Source: Trogon surrucura (taxonomy: Eukaryota > Chordata > Aves > Trogoniformes > Trogonidae). From it: a stretch of DNA of 64,000 nt. Below are positions 36,851 through 50,464 of this stretch, in pieces (position 1 is the stretch's first letter; every line of letters begins with the position of its first letter). The translations under genes and the position numbers were made by a program. Under the pieces are notes generated by a model. The model worked only from the letters and a program-made list of their open reading frames with translations. It did not search any database and was not told where the DNA came from. The DNA lies in assembly GCA_020746105.1 (NCBI GenBank), contig CM036617.1, positions 174,744,412 through 174,808,411 on the forward strand, in the 5' to 3' direction.

Positions 36851-39800
36851 ACATCTTTGCTGGTATGTTTCCAATATTTCCAGTACCCAGTTTAGGAGTG
36901 AAATGCTGTTCAGTAGTCCACATTGCCTAATTTATACAACCTCTTCAGCATTCTATGGTAGGCATAGCTCCATTTGTCACCTTTAATTGTAACTGATACA
37001 AATATTTAATTATTCAGTGTTCCAGATTAAAAAAAAAAAGAAATAATTATCTGTTGTGCAATGATCAGAGCTTGCTCTTTGGTTGTGAAAAGCAAAATGA
37101 GAACAATTATTTGGCAAAGATTGCTGGCAGATGTATATATATTTTCATTCTTCACAGGGATTTTTCACAGTTTTAGGGTAGTAAATATAATAACTGCTGT
37201 GGGATTTTGAAGAAGAAATTGCAGCTCTGTTTCATCTCTTGTCATCCATTTATTCCTTTTAACACCAGAGACATCACTAAGGGGCTGATTTTTTGGTTTT
37301 TTTTTTTTTTTTTCTTTACCTCTATTTGTTGGACCAAAGCAAAGAAAGGTGTCCAATGTGCTGGTAAATTATGTGAACAAGCAAAATTGATGTAAAGTTG
37401 GTGTCTGGAAAAGAATAAAATACAGCATACTGCTTACTGTTGACATCGTGCTTCACCCTGAAGGTGCAGTTGCCATTTACCATAAGTTAGCTCAAGAGAT
37501 CACTGCAGCCAGAGTGAGTTTGGGATTCATTTACACCATACACTACAGTAGTAGATTTCTTAGATTTCATATACATTTTCTTTCTGATGATTTTAGATAT
37601 GGACTTTAGACCAAAATGCAATGTTGGAACAGCTCTATCTTTTTTTTTTTTTTTCCTCCTCAAAACATTAGTAATTACTAAGAAATATGTTACAGATAAA
37701 ATGAGAGGAAGGCATTAACTGTTAGAGTTTAATAGTACAGCATTTTCTAACATCTATATCCAAAGGCTTTCATATTCGTATTTTCTATAAATACACACAC
37801 CTCACTCCAACTGATTGCAGAGCCACAGTAGTTGGAAGTGGGAAGCTCAGTGAAGGGACCTAAGGGCTTTTTGATCAGCAAAAGCCCTATATTATCCTGG
37901 TGGCACTGTAACAGCCTTAAAGTCCCAAATTTTTACTTAGAAAACACCCACATGTAAATGTGCTTTCCCTGAGCATGTGGACTACCTCAGGATCTGGGCG
38001 TTTCACTGGATACCTCACTCTTTTATGTCTGTCAAACTGTCAGATGTCATAGCATCTGGTGTCACAGAGCCCACATACATAATGTGCTGAGGACATAAAC
38101 CCAGTTCTTTATCTCCGCCTATGTCTACTGCTGGAAACAGTATAGGTGAAATAGCACTACTTGAAAACGGGACCCTTAATATTAATGCTTGTTCCTCAGC
38201 CTCGCTAAAAAGTTTTTTGATAAAGTCTGAACTCCAGAATCCTGTAAGCATGTCCTAAGGCAAATTATGTGGAGGAGCACAATTTTGCTTTCATCGTTTT
38301 CATTTGCAACTATATTTTATATTGTGGTTGCTGATGATATGTATCAGTGTTCTACAAGAACATTTTGTGGGCATGCTGTACTTCTGAGGAAATTAAAAAG
38401 ATTGAGAAAACTAGGGCAGGCATGATACAAAAAGCTCAGGCCTCACTTAATGCGTCTTGTAAGCACATGCTTAATTCTCAGATCTGCCTCTGCTGAAATG
38501 TATTTGTAGCTGTTTTTCATTGAGTTAAACTATGTCATCACCCCCAGCTGAAAACCTGATCAAATGTCTAAAATATATGTATTTATTAGCTATAGTAGTA
38601 AGATACTACTATAGTATTATAGTAACTACACACATTTCTTCAACTTAGACATACTTGTACTACTGCTGTTTGCTAAAATAATTGTAACCAAACTTCTGAA
38701 AGAAAATATAAGACTTTGGCAAAAACCCTTTCGTACTGCTTTGGCTTTCCATTAAACAAAAATTAAATATTTGAAAAGAAAATTACAGTAAAGCAGGAAC
38801 TATTAGTTTACACGGTTTTTACAAGAAAGATTATTTCCCTGTTCCTATTTAATGTTTGTAAATTCTTAGAGAAATCCCACTTGCAACAAAGTTGTCTTTG
38901 CTCCCCTAGCTGTAGAAATAAGTGAAAAAAGAAGCTTAATTCACAGTTACACCAGAAACATTTTGGTTGTTTTGGCAAAAGCATGCAGCTTTATTCCTAA
39001 GGAGTTGTACGGAATCCGTTTTTGGCCTGTAGATTTTGGTCTTGTCAGTCATGACTAGTTATTACTATTCAAGGTCTAGTTAAGTCTGAAAGTTTAAGTA
39101 ATTTAAATGCAAATGAGAATGCTAATTTTGTTATTAAGCATTTTTCAATTCAAAATGTTACAAACACAAACATAAGAATAGGAAAAATAATAGTTGTAAA
39201 TGAGCTATTATGCAAAATCACCTGCTAAATATTTCAACAGATCATTTTTTTGAACAGCAAAAGATTTTTAAAACTGTTTCAGAAAGATTTTTTTTCAATT
39301 TAGTGAATTTTTTAAAATTCATTCCCGAATAACTATATGGACAAAGAGAGCTATGATTCATAATGATTTATTTGCACTTTATTTTTCTTTGGTTAGGATT
39401 CAGATTACTGTTTCCAGATACAAAACCAAATCACTTCAAAAGTATATGGAAAAAGGGGGCAAAAAGGGCAACAGAATAAGCTGGAGTTTTTAGGATTATT
39501 GTGAAGGGAAATATGGCAGTTCGACAGGGAAAAATTCATATGACAAAAATACGTGGTATGTTACTAAGTGGTCTAAATGTTAACGATTCCTCAGTAGGTC
39601 AGTTTCCAGAAAAATCGCATAAAAAATGAGAACTTGTATCAAAAGCAGTATTTCTGCTGGGCTGGAATAAGGACCATGGTTCACAATCTTAGACAGTAAG
39701 ATCCAGCAAGATGGTGGCAATCCCTGCCATCGATTCAGCAAGTTTAATTATTACACACTCCTGACAGACAGGGAAAAAAAAAAAAGAGAAAATTATATTG

Positions 39801-40030
39801 GAGAAAAACTGTGAATTGTAAATAGAGATTCTTTTTAGATGATTGTAGAGAGCTTCCACCTCCTGAAAGGGTATTTTGCAATTTCTAACATATAACTACT
39901 GTACTTAGAAGACTGAATACATAAATAAAACTCCCAGATGCTGGGTTGATAGAATTTGAGACAAATTGTGTACTTCCATTGTGAAATTGCAACTTCTTTC
40001 TTTTTTTTTTGCATGGGCACATAGAGGGAA
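36851..40030. other. Stretch with no recognised gene or repeat
   Basis: AT-rich DNA with T-runs near 37300 and 37640. Only short open frames. No repeat family that I recognise. Confidence 0.5.
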
Positions 40031-40031
40031 C

Positions 40032-40430
40032 AATAAAGGTGCAGTGCCGTGCTGCCCTTGGCATGCCTTTTGCATCCGCAGTGTCCCTGGAGCTGTAGAC
40101 TTTTTGGCTTTATGAACCCTAATCATAATGTAAACCTTAATTTCAACTCCAGATTTAGACCGAGATGATATAAGGCCCCAAATGGAAACTGTGAATGGAG
40201 CAATGTTGGTGTAGTCCCGCACTGCCTCTTGCATCCACAGTGTCTCTGGAGCTATAGGCTTTGTGGCTCTCTGAATCCTGTCCCTAGTACCAATTTGAAC
40301 CATAATTGCAGCCATTTCAATGTTGACGTGCCATTTCTCTGGGTGTCCCTGATGTGTAAAATTTGGTTGGATCCATATTGGTGCATTGCATTGCTGGCCT
40401 TGGAGCTTCTGCAGGTCTGGGATCCATTGG
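40032..40430. repeat. Imperfect tandem repeat, unit about 170 bp
   Basis: Related blocks start at 40040 (GTGCAGTGCCG), 40210 (GTGTAGTCCCGC) and 40381 (GTGCATTGCATTG), 170 and 171 bp apart. Units one and two share GCATCCGCAGTGTCCCTGGA / GCATCCACAGTGTCTCTGGA, followed by GCT(G/A)TAG(A/G)CTTT and TGAA(C/T)CCT. The third copy is partial and more diverged. On the minus strand the array is open for 177 codons (39905-40438) and encodes a repeated AP(E/G)TL(W/R)MQ(E/K)A block. That looks like a consequence of the repeat rather than a known protein. I do not recognise the family. Confidence 0.65.
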
Positions 40431-40439
40431 ATAAACACC

Positions 40440-43400
40440 TGATTTTTCAGATTTCCTGATGATTCTTTTTTGTTTCTATTTGTTTCTGTTCCCTGCTTTA
40501 GGGAAGATAGTATATTCTTCTAAGTGATTTTTATTCCTTCCAATGTGGGTTACACTCTAATTATTCTTTTATTGTATTAAAATTTCAGAGAGAAGTTTGA
40601 CATTCAATACTCAGTATAATTTCTTCTGTATGCTAAGTTGCAAGTGTTCTGTTCTTTCTGCCTCACAAATGTAAGAAGAATGTTTGATACTACCTTTGCG
40701 TGTGCTGCTTATGTTTGTTTTTGGCTGTGTTCATCCAAATCTCAGCCACACTTCAGTGGTGCAATGATTCGTTATCACTTCTGAGTCAAGTCATGGAGTG
40801 GAGAGTTGGGTATAAGATCATGGTCTCCAAAGACAGCATTGCTGTTGCACATTTGTGTAGAGATTTAAACTTGACAGGGATGGATTGTCCAGTGCTGGTG
40901 TAAGAATTTGTGTATCCTGAAACAAATAGCATGCTTGCACCTGAGGCTCATGTTATGTGACTTGAAAGCATTTATTTATCCCAGTAGTTAAGCAGATCAT
41001 TTGATCTAGGTCAGCTAACTTAGGTACTGTGAAAATATTTGTCAAAGGTACACAAGCTTGTGGTGGTTTACAATGAAATGCAATGTGTATGTGAGAAAGA
41101 CTTATTTGGGTAATCTTCTAAATAACCATATATAAAAATTCTGATATTGTATTTTGAATATTCTATGTATTTTGGGCCTTCTGTTGTTCTTCAGTGGCCT
41201 TCCAGTCATTGGAATGTCTCTGATGCTCTCACTGTTTTGTTTGATTGACTCCTATTCAAATTCCTATTTGCATGTCAGAGCTGCCCTTTCAATTCTTCTG
41301 GATTTCGTAGCTGAACTTTTTACTACACGCCTTTAAATGTGTTTCTTTAACATTGTTTCTTTACACTAAAGCTAGATACATAACTTCTGTGTCTGAGTAC
41401 AGCCTTCTTTTCAGAACACCAAACCTTTTTGGTGATTAAGATGATAGAGTTAGTTACAACAGAAAACTTTTCAGGAATACATTGAGTTAAAGTGAGAGTA
41501 CTCACAAAAAGAAAAGTTGTGCATAATTTTCACCTGTTGCTTTAATGAGTGAAACATTTCAGTTTAGCACATATTTTGACTGGTTGTACATATGCAAGCA
41601 GTAATGCCTCACTTCATTTTGTTCAATTGTATTTTTAGTACACTTGGTTTTGGACCTTAAATTGGCAGGGAGGAAAAAGTTAAGTCCTGTTAAAATGTTG
41701 CTGATCTTCAGCTAAAACCAAACTGAAGATATGGAAGAGATGGAAACCACAATATTGTTCCAAACTACTGCAATTCTGTACAGCATTGCATGAGCAGTTC
41801 CTTTTTCTGTGACATTTTTGAATGTAGAATATTTCCTCAAGGTGTCTGTGATCTTCTTTGTCCTTATTTTCAGCTATCCAAATCCTACTGTTTGTACAGA
41901 TGCTATTGAAACTTATTGTATTCCTGTCTATAAGTCTTATCTTTATCTTGTGTTAAACTAAAGTGCATTGAGTCCCCTTCGGTTTTGAACCTCAATTGTG
42001 ACACTCCAGTCTCTTTTTGTGTGTGTAAGATCATATTTAATGATAACTCTCAAGTGAAGAGCTCTATTCATGAAGCACATCCTGTCCTGAAGGAAACATT
42101 ATCTTACAGTTAAAAAGTAATCCAGGAGCAAAACCAGTTTGACCCTTTCTGTTCAGAATAAATGTGATGTTCGCAAATGTTCACTTGGAACAAGTGGCCT
42201 AAGGAGAGCAAATTCATTCAGCCTTCAATTATAATGACTTTTTTGGTTATAATTTGAAACAGAGATCTGGAGGTGAAAAGTCTACTACAATTACCTAATC
42301 TATTCAGCTCTTTCACTTCAGGTCTTCTCTCTGAGCATTTGTTTTGGGACAGAAATCTCAAAGATAGATTTGCATTTCTAGCACTGACCAAATTATTTGT
42401 TTAAATATTCCATTTCATCAGGGAGTGTCACATGGCTCTATTCGTACCATTATATAAAAAATGAATTTTCATATTCTAAATTATTCTGTCTTTTTCATGT
42501 TTACATTACTCTTCCTTCTCAAGAAATTGTATTTTATTATACTACTTGAATTTCCAAGAAAAGAGTTGCTTCCTTTGCTGATACCTAAATTTTCACATCA
42601 CTTATCTTTTTTGTCATTGTTACCATGTCTGTTCATCTTGTCTTCAAATATTTGGGAAATTACCCCCCAAGCCCCCTAAGTATTTAATTAATTGTAAAGT
42701 TATGTGTGTATATATATATATATATGTAAAACAAAGTTAAATTCAGCTTAGGATCTCACCTGTACCTTAATGACTGTTGCACATAATTAAGGAGGTTCAT
42801 TTCTGTTTTTCCAGGTAAGTTAACTGGTATTTCTCTACTATTTTGTCTAGTGGAAGTTATTGGTTTATACCACGATGGTATGAATTTTTTTGGAGGCAGG
42901 TATAGAGTAGGAAGTCATGTAAAATTAAAATACAAATTTTCCAGACAGTCAGCATTAAGTCTTTGTCTTTGTGTAAGTCAGTGAATATATTGTCAGGCGT
43001 CATTGTATGGTGGTATCTCTGAGCTTTGCCATGTAGTCAAACGGATGGTTAAAGCTAAAGAACTTATTGGAGGATTAAGCTGTAAAAAAATAAGTTTGAT
43101 TAGAATTCATATTCAAGGTTCATTTTTGCAATTTCCATATTTTTATACTTGAGCACTAAATACATCAGTGATAATTTTGTCTTGAACAGATATGCATAAT
43201 ACCTACCTACAGATTTATAACTTTAATGGCATACACAATTTTGGTATTTTGGTTAAAGCATGCAAATGGTTTAGATTTTGTGTAAGTTAACGAGTGCAGA
43301 TATGTGCTGGCTAAACAATACAAAACATAAACAATCCACTCCTTAAGGTAGAGAGAAAACCATGTCCTTGCTTCCAGCAATTGTAAACCCACCATTTACT

Positions 43401-44520
43401 TTAAGATTCCGTGACTGTCTTTATCAACTTAAGATAAAAGTCTTTGCATATGGCTCAAACCTAATATGGCTTGCAGAAGGGCAGGATTCAGACCATCTAG
43501 AGGTGCTGAGTGTTGCAATACCTGTCAGCTTAGACTCCCAGCCTCTGAGGAAAGGACCATGGCCAAAATGAACCAGCACTTTCGCTTACTTGTTGCGGCA
43601 GAAGTAGCCTGACACTCCTTGGCAATGCTGGGAAGGGGCAGCCAGGCCCCTACTTCATGGCTGTAAGAACTGACTCACAAAACTCAGACATCCCAGGACA
43701 CTGCCTGCAAGCTAAACACTGAAACTACTGGCCCTCAGTGTCCAGTCATACCATGTTCATATTAACTCTCTGATTTAATATTCCTGTAAACAGAACATCT
43801 AGCTCTATGCTGTAAGGAACTGGTTTTCAGTTCTGTCCTCTGCTTGAGTTCTAACCAATCCAGTTTTTCTGGGTGTTATTCCAACCTAATATACTGATTT
43901 GGAAGGAAGTTAGTTTCTTGGAGGGGGGGTTATTTTCTAGTCTTTTTACTGAAGCTGTGTCTCGATGCACAAATTTTATTCATTTTTTTCTTCAGTTTAT
44001 ATCTATTTTGTCAAATACAAATGATGGGGAGTGCTGTAGAGATAGTCAGATTATGATTCCAGCTCTGTCTTGAATGCCAGCTTCTTCTTGATGTAAAATT
44101 TATCTCTGTTTCTTTTTTTGAATGTTCATTACATAAACTCAATTACCCATTGATGTTTTCTTCAGTTTCAGAATTTCTGTACTGTGTATATTGCCCATGG
44201 GGGTACAGGTTCTTATAGACATTACACAAGCATGGGTGTGACATTTTGATGACTGCGTGGACTCTGAAGAAACACAGATACTCTCCTACTTTGTGGAGCT
44301 CTAGCTAACAAGTCTGATGGAAGCCAATTTAGGTCTTCTCACGTAGTGTTTCAATTACCATGGCTCCTGGAAGCACAACAGAGAGACAACTGAACCACTC
44401 TGCATGTAACCATCTCTGATCTAGCATGGTTGGATATGAGATCCAGCTATCAAGCTCACAAGACCCAACTGTGCACATGCTGATTGCAGTTCCAGTGGCA
44501 CGGAAGTTCCTTTAAGAGAA
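40440..44520. other. Stretch with no recognised gene
   Basis: AT-rich DNA with a short TG/TA microsatellite at 42703-42726. Open frames are short. The block 43590-43740 is less AT-rich but unclassified. Confidence 0.5.
42703..42726. repeat. Short TG/TA microsatellite
   Basis: Three TG units run into about eight TA units. This is a simple dinucleotide repeat. Confidence 0.85.
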
Positions 44521-44522
44521 GA

Positions 44523-44590
44523 TCACCGAATCACAGAATTGTTGGGAGTTGGAAGGAACCTCTAGAGACTATCTAGTCCAAGTTCCCAGT
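44523..44590 (-). mobile_element. CR1 LINE, short 3' tail fragment
   Basis: The plus strand reads TCACCGAATCACAGAATTGT, then GGAGTTGGAAGGAACCTCTA and GACTATCTAGTCCAAGTTCC. This is the reverse complement of the CR1 3' UTR end. Similarity fades after about 44590, so only some 70 bp remain. Confidence 0.85.
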
Positions 44591-44599
44591 ACTTCAGGC

Positions 44600-47500
44600 T
44601 CTGAGAATATATTCTACCCCACCATCCTCTGTTAAGTCATCCACTAACAGGGATTTTGACAATCTGGGATACACCACTTCGTATCAAATTGATATGTCAC
44701 ATCAAAATGGTATGCGTGCACATTGTATTTAGTGCAGGTGTGTGGCTATGTGCCAATCTTGAGTGAGACTGACTTTTTAAGACTTAATATCTCATGTGCT
44801 GCAACATTAAAATCTGTCATGATTTCTCAGTAGCAGATAGGGAGACATTCTGGGCTAATATTTTACATCTGGTACAAAAAAAGACATATGTTCTGTAATC
44901 TTCCAGGAGATTTCGATTTCATCTCTCCTGTGTTTAAAAACTATCATTTTCGAGGGGTTACACAGAAAAACAACCTGTAGAAAGCTCTTTTTGTTGGGTT
45001 TTTTTTTAATTCATTTGATATGTAGGACAAAAAATATGCCTTTTATTTGTGCATAAAAATCCAGAGTAAATTTAAAAACAAACAAAAAAGCCAGAAAACA
45101 AGCATAAGACCCTAAAAATTACAGCATTCTAAAGGTGAATCTTACTCTAAATAATTTCTGATAGCAGGAGTGACAACATCTGTACTCTGACTAAAATAAA
45201 ACTGAACAATTAGAAAGTGAGTTCTGATGTGGTAAATGAGGCTTCAGCTAGTGCAGGCACACATTCCCTTATTTTTTTATCGGCAGATGCTGATGTTACA
45301 AAAACATAACTAGCAACTGAGCACAGATGGTTATCTCTGTTCAGCACAAAAGCTCAGAAGGGAATAGGCACTTAAATAGAGAGACCTCAGTCACGCCTTT
45401 CAGTAAATTTCCTGTTCTGACTTTCAAACAATATGTCTCTTACAGTTTTCCAGTTGCATGCAATCTGCACATCCAGAAAGGTAACCTCGGTTGCCATTAG
45501 CAGAGACCAGGTGGTAAACAAAAGCTGACCTCACCTGGCTGAAGCACAAATTTCTGTGCTCCCACAAGTGGATCCGCCTTGGGCTTGAGTTACAAAGACT
45601 CCCACTAGCATCCTGGGCACAGCTTGTTCTCTCTAAGAGACTGCAGACAGACAACTAGGGTAGATATTTGTTGACTGCAGTATATTTGATTTTATTTATT
45701 TACACTTTCATCACTGATTTCTTATGTATATACTGCGGTGCTGGCTGGCTGAAGTAAGGAAATGTTTCAAATGAAATTTCAAATTCCTCAGAAATTAAAA
45801 AATATTTTGTCATTCTGTTATTGAATTTGCTGCTTATGAAGCAAGGGGTGCAATTGCAGTGTGGTAAATAAGGTGAATAGATAAAGTTAGCTTCCTGCTA
45901 TTCCAGGAAAAAACAATAAGGAGAGTAAATGCTGCCCAAATTAAATTAGTCCATATACATATAATTATACCAATTAACAGGTTCCTGCTGATCTGCTCCT
46001 TTAATGTGGAAATGAAAGCAGTTGTAGCTAAAGAGGAAAGTTGAAAGAAGCTCTGACATTCTCCGAAAACATTTGTGACTCTCTGACTCCTCTTTGCAGA
46101 GCCATACTCTGTAACTCAGCACAGAAGCACTGTTCTTCAGGGGTCGCAAGTAGCTGGAATCTGTGCGTGCTGGCCTCCCCCTTGGCACTTTGTACAGAGC
46201 AGCTCCTCTGTGATATGGATCTCCCCAGGCCTTAGCACAGTTCCTGCTCTGGAGGAGAATGTGGATAACTGGTGAATGCAATTTCTGTAGCTTCGTGCTG
46301 AATTACAGGAACAGGGCAGAGAATGTGTTCTGATGAGCTTCATGAAGTCCAAGTACTTAGTCTACAAAAAATTATACATATTACACATATATATTATGTT
46401 ATACAGTGTATACTATGTATCAGGTATTATATGTCATAAAAACTACCTATGAAGATTCCAGTTTATCCTAAACTAGATGGAGTAGAGGATACAGTTTTCT
46501 GGTACATGGGCTTATGTCTCTTAAAATGGATTCAGTCAGGAAATGCACAACTGTGTGAACAGGAAAAGTGTCTGTGCCCTTTCTGGATTAACATATCAAT
46601 AGCTCTGAACAGATGTAATTTGTACTCAGTACATTTGCTGAAGGAAGTTTTGTCCAGCTTGATTTTTTTTTTTTACTGCAGGTCTTTTCCTCTGCTTGTT
46701 ATCTCTTTAAAGTCCTTGGTTACAATGGCTGAAAAAATATCCCTATATGTGAACAGATTGGTGAGTGTAAAGTACACATTATGCAAAAAGCTAGTGGGCG
46801 TGTTGTCAGTGTGGCTGTCTCTCTCTGCCCGCTTGAGATAATTAGTCATGCTGAAAAACTGGTACAGTTCTGTATGATTGCTATGCACGCAATCAAATTA
46901 ATGCCAGAAACTGGGATAGATGAATATGCCGTGCCAATACTTCAATTGAGCAGGAAAACCAAAGGGGGATTTTCTCCAAAATGATGGTTTCTAATGTCCA
47001 CAATAATGTTGACAGAATTATGTAAGTATGAAAGAAGACCATGTGTTAGCCTCACTTGATTGACATTTAATTCAGGAAGAGTTGCCTTTGTTTCTGGGAC
47101 AAGATGCTTGTAAACTAGTCATGAAGTGGGTAGTGCTGGGTGGTGACTCTTACACATTAATGAAAGGCCTCTGCAGTACCTTTTATGAATAACAAATTAA
47201 ATACTGTATCACAGTAGAGTTCCTTTTTTTTTTTTTCTTATTTAAATAGGTCACAGTTAGGTGGAAAGTAGAACAGAGAACTATGCAAAACACAAGGAGC
47301 TTCGTGCTCCACCATCTGAGTGTCCAATTACTGGCCTCAGGGTACCTGTATCTTACCTACCCACAGATTCTGTTGTGCCTTTTACAGTACGGTTTTAGAC
47401 CACACAAGGGAGAAAGCTGGCCTAGTTAAGGTTATCCACATCACCTGGAGGATATTGTGTTTTATGTGGTAACGCTCTAGTATCTGTAGAGCGCTGGAGG

Positions 47501-49880
47501 GTAAGGCCTAGTGCTGAAGGTATACACCAGCTAAAGTTGATGTCTTTCTTGGCCTGAGGTATTTTAGAACTACATATCTCCCTTTTTCAAGAATAGTTTA
47601 ACCACTAGGCCATATGTTTTCCTGCTGAGGGCATTCACCTGAGAAGGCTGTGACTATTCTGTATAGTTTCTGCCAGAAACATTCATAAGAAAAATACCTG
47701 CTAAATCTGCATCTCTCACTACCTCAGCACACCGTGCCTTCAAGCACTATGTTGAGGTGCCTTGAAAAATGCAGGAGTGCCCAGTGTCATTTTGAAAGAG
47801 AGTAACAAAGGACTGTGTTCTGCAACACAAAAGTTCAGCCTGAGGTCCCTGAGAGCAAAGAGATATCTCAAACACCTTCACCACTCTTTTCCACGCTTCT
47901 AGATTTGAGGCACAAAATGTTGTTTAGTGATCCCCTTTGAAAAGTGCTTGCTTGTATTCCCACGCTTTGTGTTCTAAGTATTTCATATTTTGTTCTAAAG
48001 CACCTGATCTTCCACTTACTGTATGAAATCTTGAAAACTCACACTTTTCCTTCAGCTTTTGAATGTTAAGAGTGCCAGAAGGAAAGGGCTCAGCTGGTAT
48101 TGGAAACAAATTGTTTAAATTGAGTCTAAGGACCTAAAAGTACCTAAAGTAGTTTGCAGACCCATCAAGTGAAGCTTTATTAACTCAATGGGAATAACGT
48201 ACAAGTTACTAGACATCAACTAAGTCACAGTATCCAACTGTGGGTGTCCTTTAAGCCAGTGGCAAACACCAAATGATACAATTTCTTGAACTTTCTCTTA
48301 TATCTTAAGAACATCTATGCAGACAAATAGAGCAAGTTAGTAATAAGTTGGTTGCAAATCTGAGTCCATACAAGTTGTTGACCTGCAGTTCTGACCAATT
48401 TAAACTCAAGAGAAAGGCTGTCATAGTAGTTCTAACAGATAAAATTGAGTTCTTATTTTAGGAAAAAGAATCATAATGCTAAGTTCAGTGTAAAAGAGAT
48501 TAAATTATGAAAAAAGGAATAAAAGCTTTAATTTGTGATCTAATAGCTACAACTGGTGGTTTATGCCTTGAATTTGAGGGTTTTTTTAATATCAGCTCCT
48601 CATATGTCAGACTTAGCTTGTTAGTAGAGAATTTCCCATTTTGTTGCCTCCAGCCCTTATCACTCTGAACTTTTCAATAGCATTTGGAGCTGATTTTATC
48701 CCTCTGTGCAGTTGCTACTGATCTAGTTTTGATTTTTCTTTCAGACTTTCTTTAAAATGAAATATTGCTAGAAATACCTGGTGGGAATACATGAAGCACT
48801 TGCTTCAAGTAAAGAAAGCAGTTTGAGGTGACTTAATTGGTCAAAATACAAAATCCCTAGTATAGCCCCTTGCTGGATGTTGCTGGAGGTGGTTATTATT
48901 TGCAGATAAACAGAAACAGATGTCTGCTATAAACTGTGGCTCTTTTAAAGACTTCTCAAATGGAAAAAGAAAAAAATACTAAATTATGAGTTGACAAAAT
49001 TGTGCAAAACATTTTTACTGCTGTTGACTTTATTGATCACCATTAATAACAATGTTGCTGTGCATGTTAAAGGTATGCTGTTGACTTCAAATCCTCAGAT
49101 ATGTAATGAAAGATTTCAGTGGTGGCTAGAAGAGATGAAATGAACCTTCTAAATTACAAGGTGAGCTGAAATACGTTAGAAAAGATTAACATTGCTTTAC
49201 TGTCTGAAGGAATGTGACATGTTTCACTCTAGCAAATTTTACTTATGGATATAGAAAGAAGTCTCAAGCAAAGAATGCTTATTGGAAAAAATCTACCACT
49301 ACTTAAAATATATTCTAAAAAAGTAGAATAAGTGCTAATACCTGTAGCCTAACATCTACAGCTACTACTTTTGTAAATATTTGAGAAATTAAAACTCTAC
49401 TAAGTAGGAATCATCTCAGTCATCAGTTTTCTGATTTGATTATGATGAAGGGAACATAAAGTACAGTAAAAAAGCAGTGGTTACAATAACATAGAGTGCA
49501 CAAGAGAGAACTGGATGAACAAAAGAGTGAATTGTGGGCAATTGCAAGGACTGACTCATTTTTCAAAAATATGTTCATGGTATGTGATAAAACCTAATAG
49601 ATAAATCACCAACTAGAGTGACTCTAAACAAAATACTGCTATCTTTCACTGCTTCGTATATAAAACTTTTCAGATAACAAAAATCAGATATTCATGTATG
49701 TTGCTCCATAGCAAGTTAAAGACAACAAGTAATTACAAGACTGATGTCCTGCCATACTTTACAAGTAACTAAGAGAAAATAACAGTGTAACACACAAACA
49801 TTAAGGACAGCTGTGCGGTTTTTGTTTTGCTTTGCATCCATCTCCCTTTCTCCATTTCAATCTTGTTGTGTGTAATCTTA
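44600..49880. other. Stretch with no recognised gene
   Basis: AT-rich DNA. One minus-strand segment (45535-45640) is open between a pyrimidine-rich acceptor and a CAG|GTGAGG donor, and 46040-46330 is locally less AT-rich and open in two minus-strand frames. Neither was recognised as a protein. No repeats were identified. Confidence 0.4.
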
Positions 49881-49881
49881 C

Positions 49882-49989
49882 CAGGACAACTGTGCTTCAT
49901 TTCTCCATTACTGAATTTATACTTTGAACCTATAGTGCTGCAGATGGCAGTACTATTGATCAAAGGATTGCTCAAGCTTGAAATGGTAT
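49882..49989 (-). CDS. Candidate coding exon, unknown gene
   Basis: On the minus strand a long T-tract and ATTTTCTAG precede an open 108-bp segment, followed by a CTG|GTAAGA donor. The predicted peptide includes TISSLSNPLINSTAICSTIG and ends GEMKHSCP. The exon would be symmetrical (phase 1 at both ends). The T-tract is partly a simple A/T run, which makes a chance acceptor likelier. The segment at 52747-52819 would end in the phase this one needs. I do not recognise the peptide. Confidence 0.25.
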
Positions 49990-50464
49990 CTAGAAAATAA
50001 AAAAAAAAAAAAAAAAAGATTTGCTTTAAGTGTAGACATGAAAGCAGAAAGAGGAACAATGCATATTCATATCAAGTGATGTCATTCAAGCTTAAGAATA
50101 TGTTGTGTGAACACTGAGGACCAACTAGTGAATTGCTTAGGGGGAATTAAGAAAACAATAAAAGGTATGCCATACTTGGAATGCTTGAGATATAATGACT
50201 TGAGCTTACTAATGTACTGATGGAACTCACAAATCTGAAAACTCTATTTTATGTCACAATGTTTTCTGTAATTTTCAGTAATTAATGAGAAGTAAAGTTA
50301 GTATTTTCTTGGTTTTATACTTCAGTGGTGCTTAACTGTTATCCTTAAAACTTATGTAGTATATTCTCTTGCTTCTCATTTTAACATTTTTAGCTTCTGA
50401 GACCTGAACTAAGCACTATAAATGAAAAGAGAATTGTCATGATCTTATTGAGAAATATTCTTAT

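Noticed and set aside
46040-46330. Minus-strand block open in two frames (111 and 71 codons)
   Set aside because: No strong donor site, no recognised peptide and no clear exon edges.
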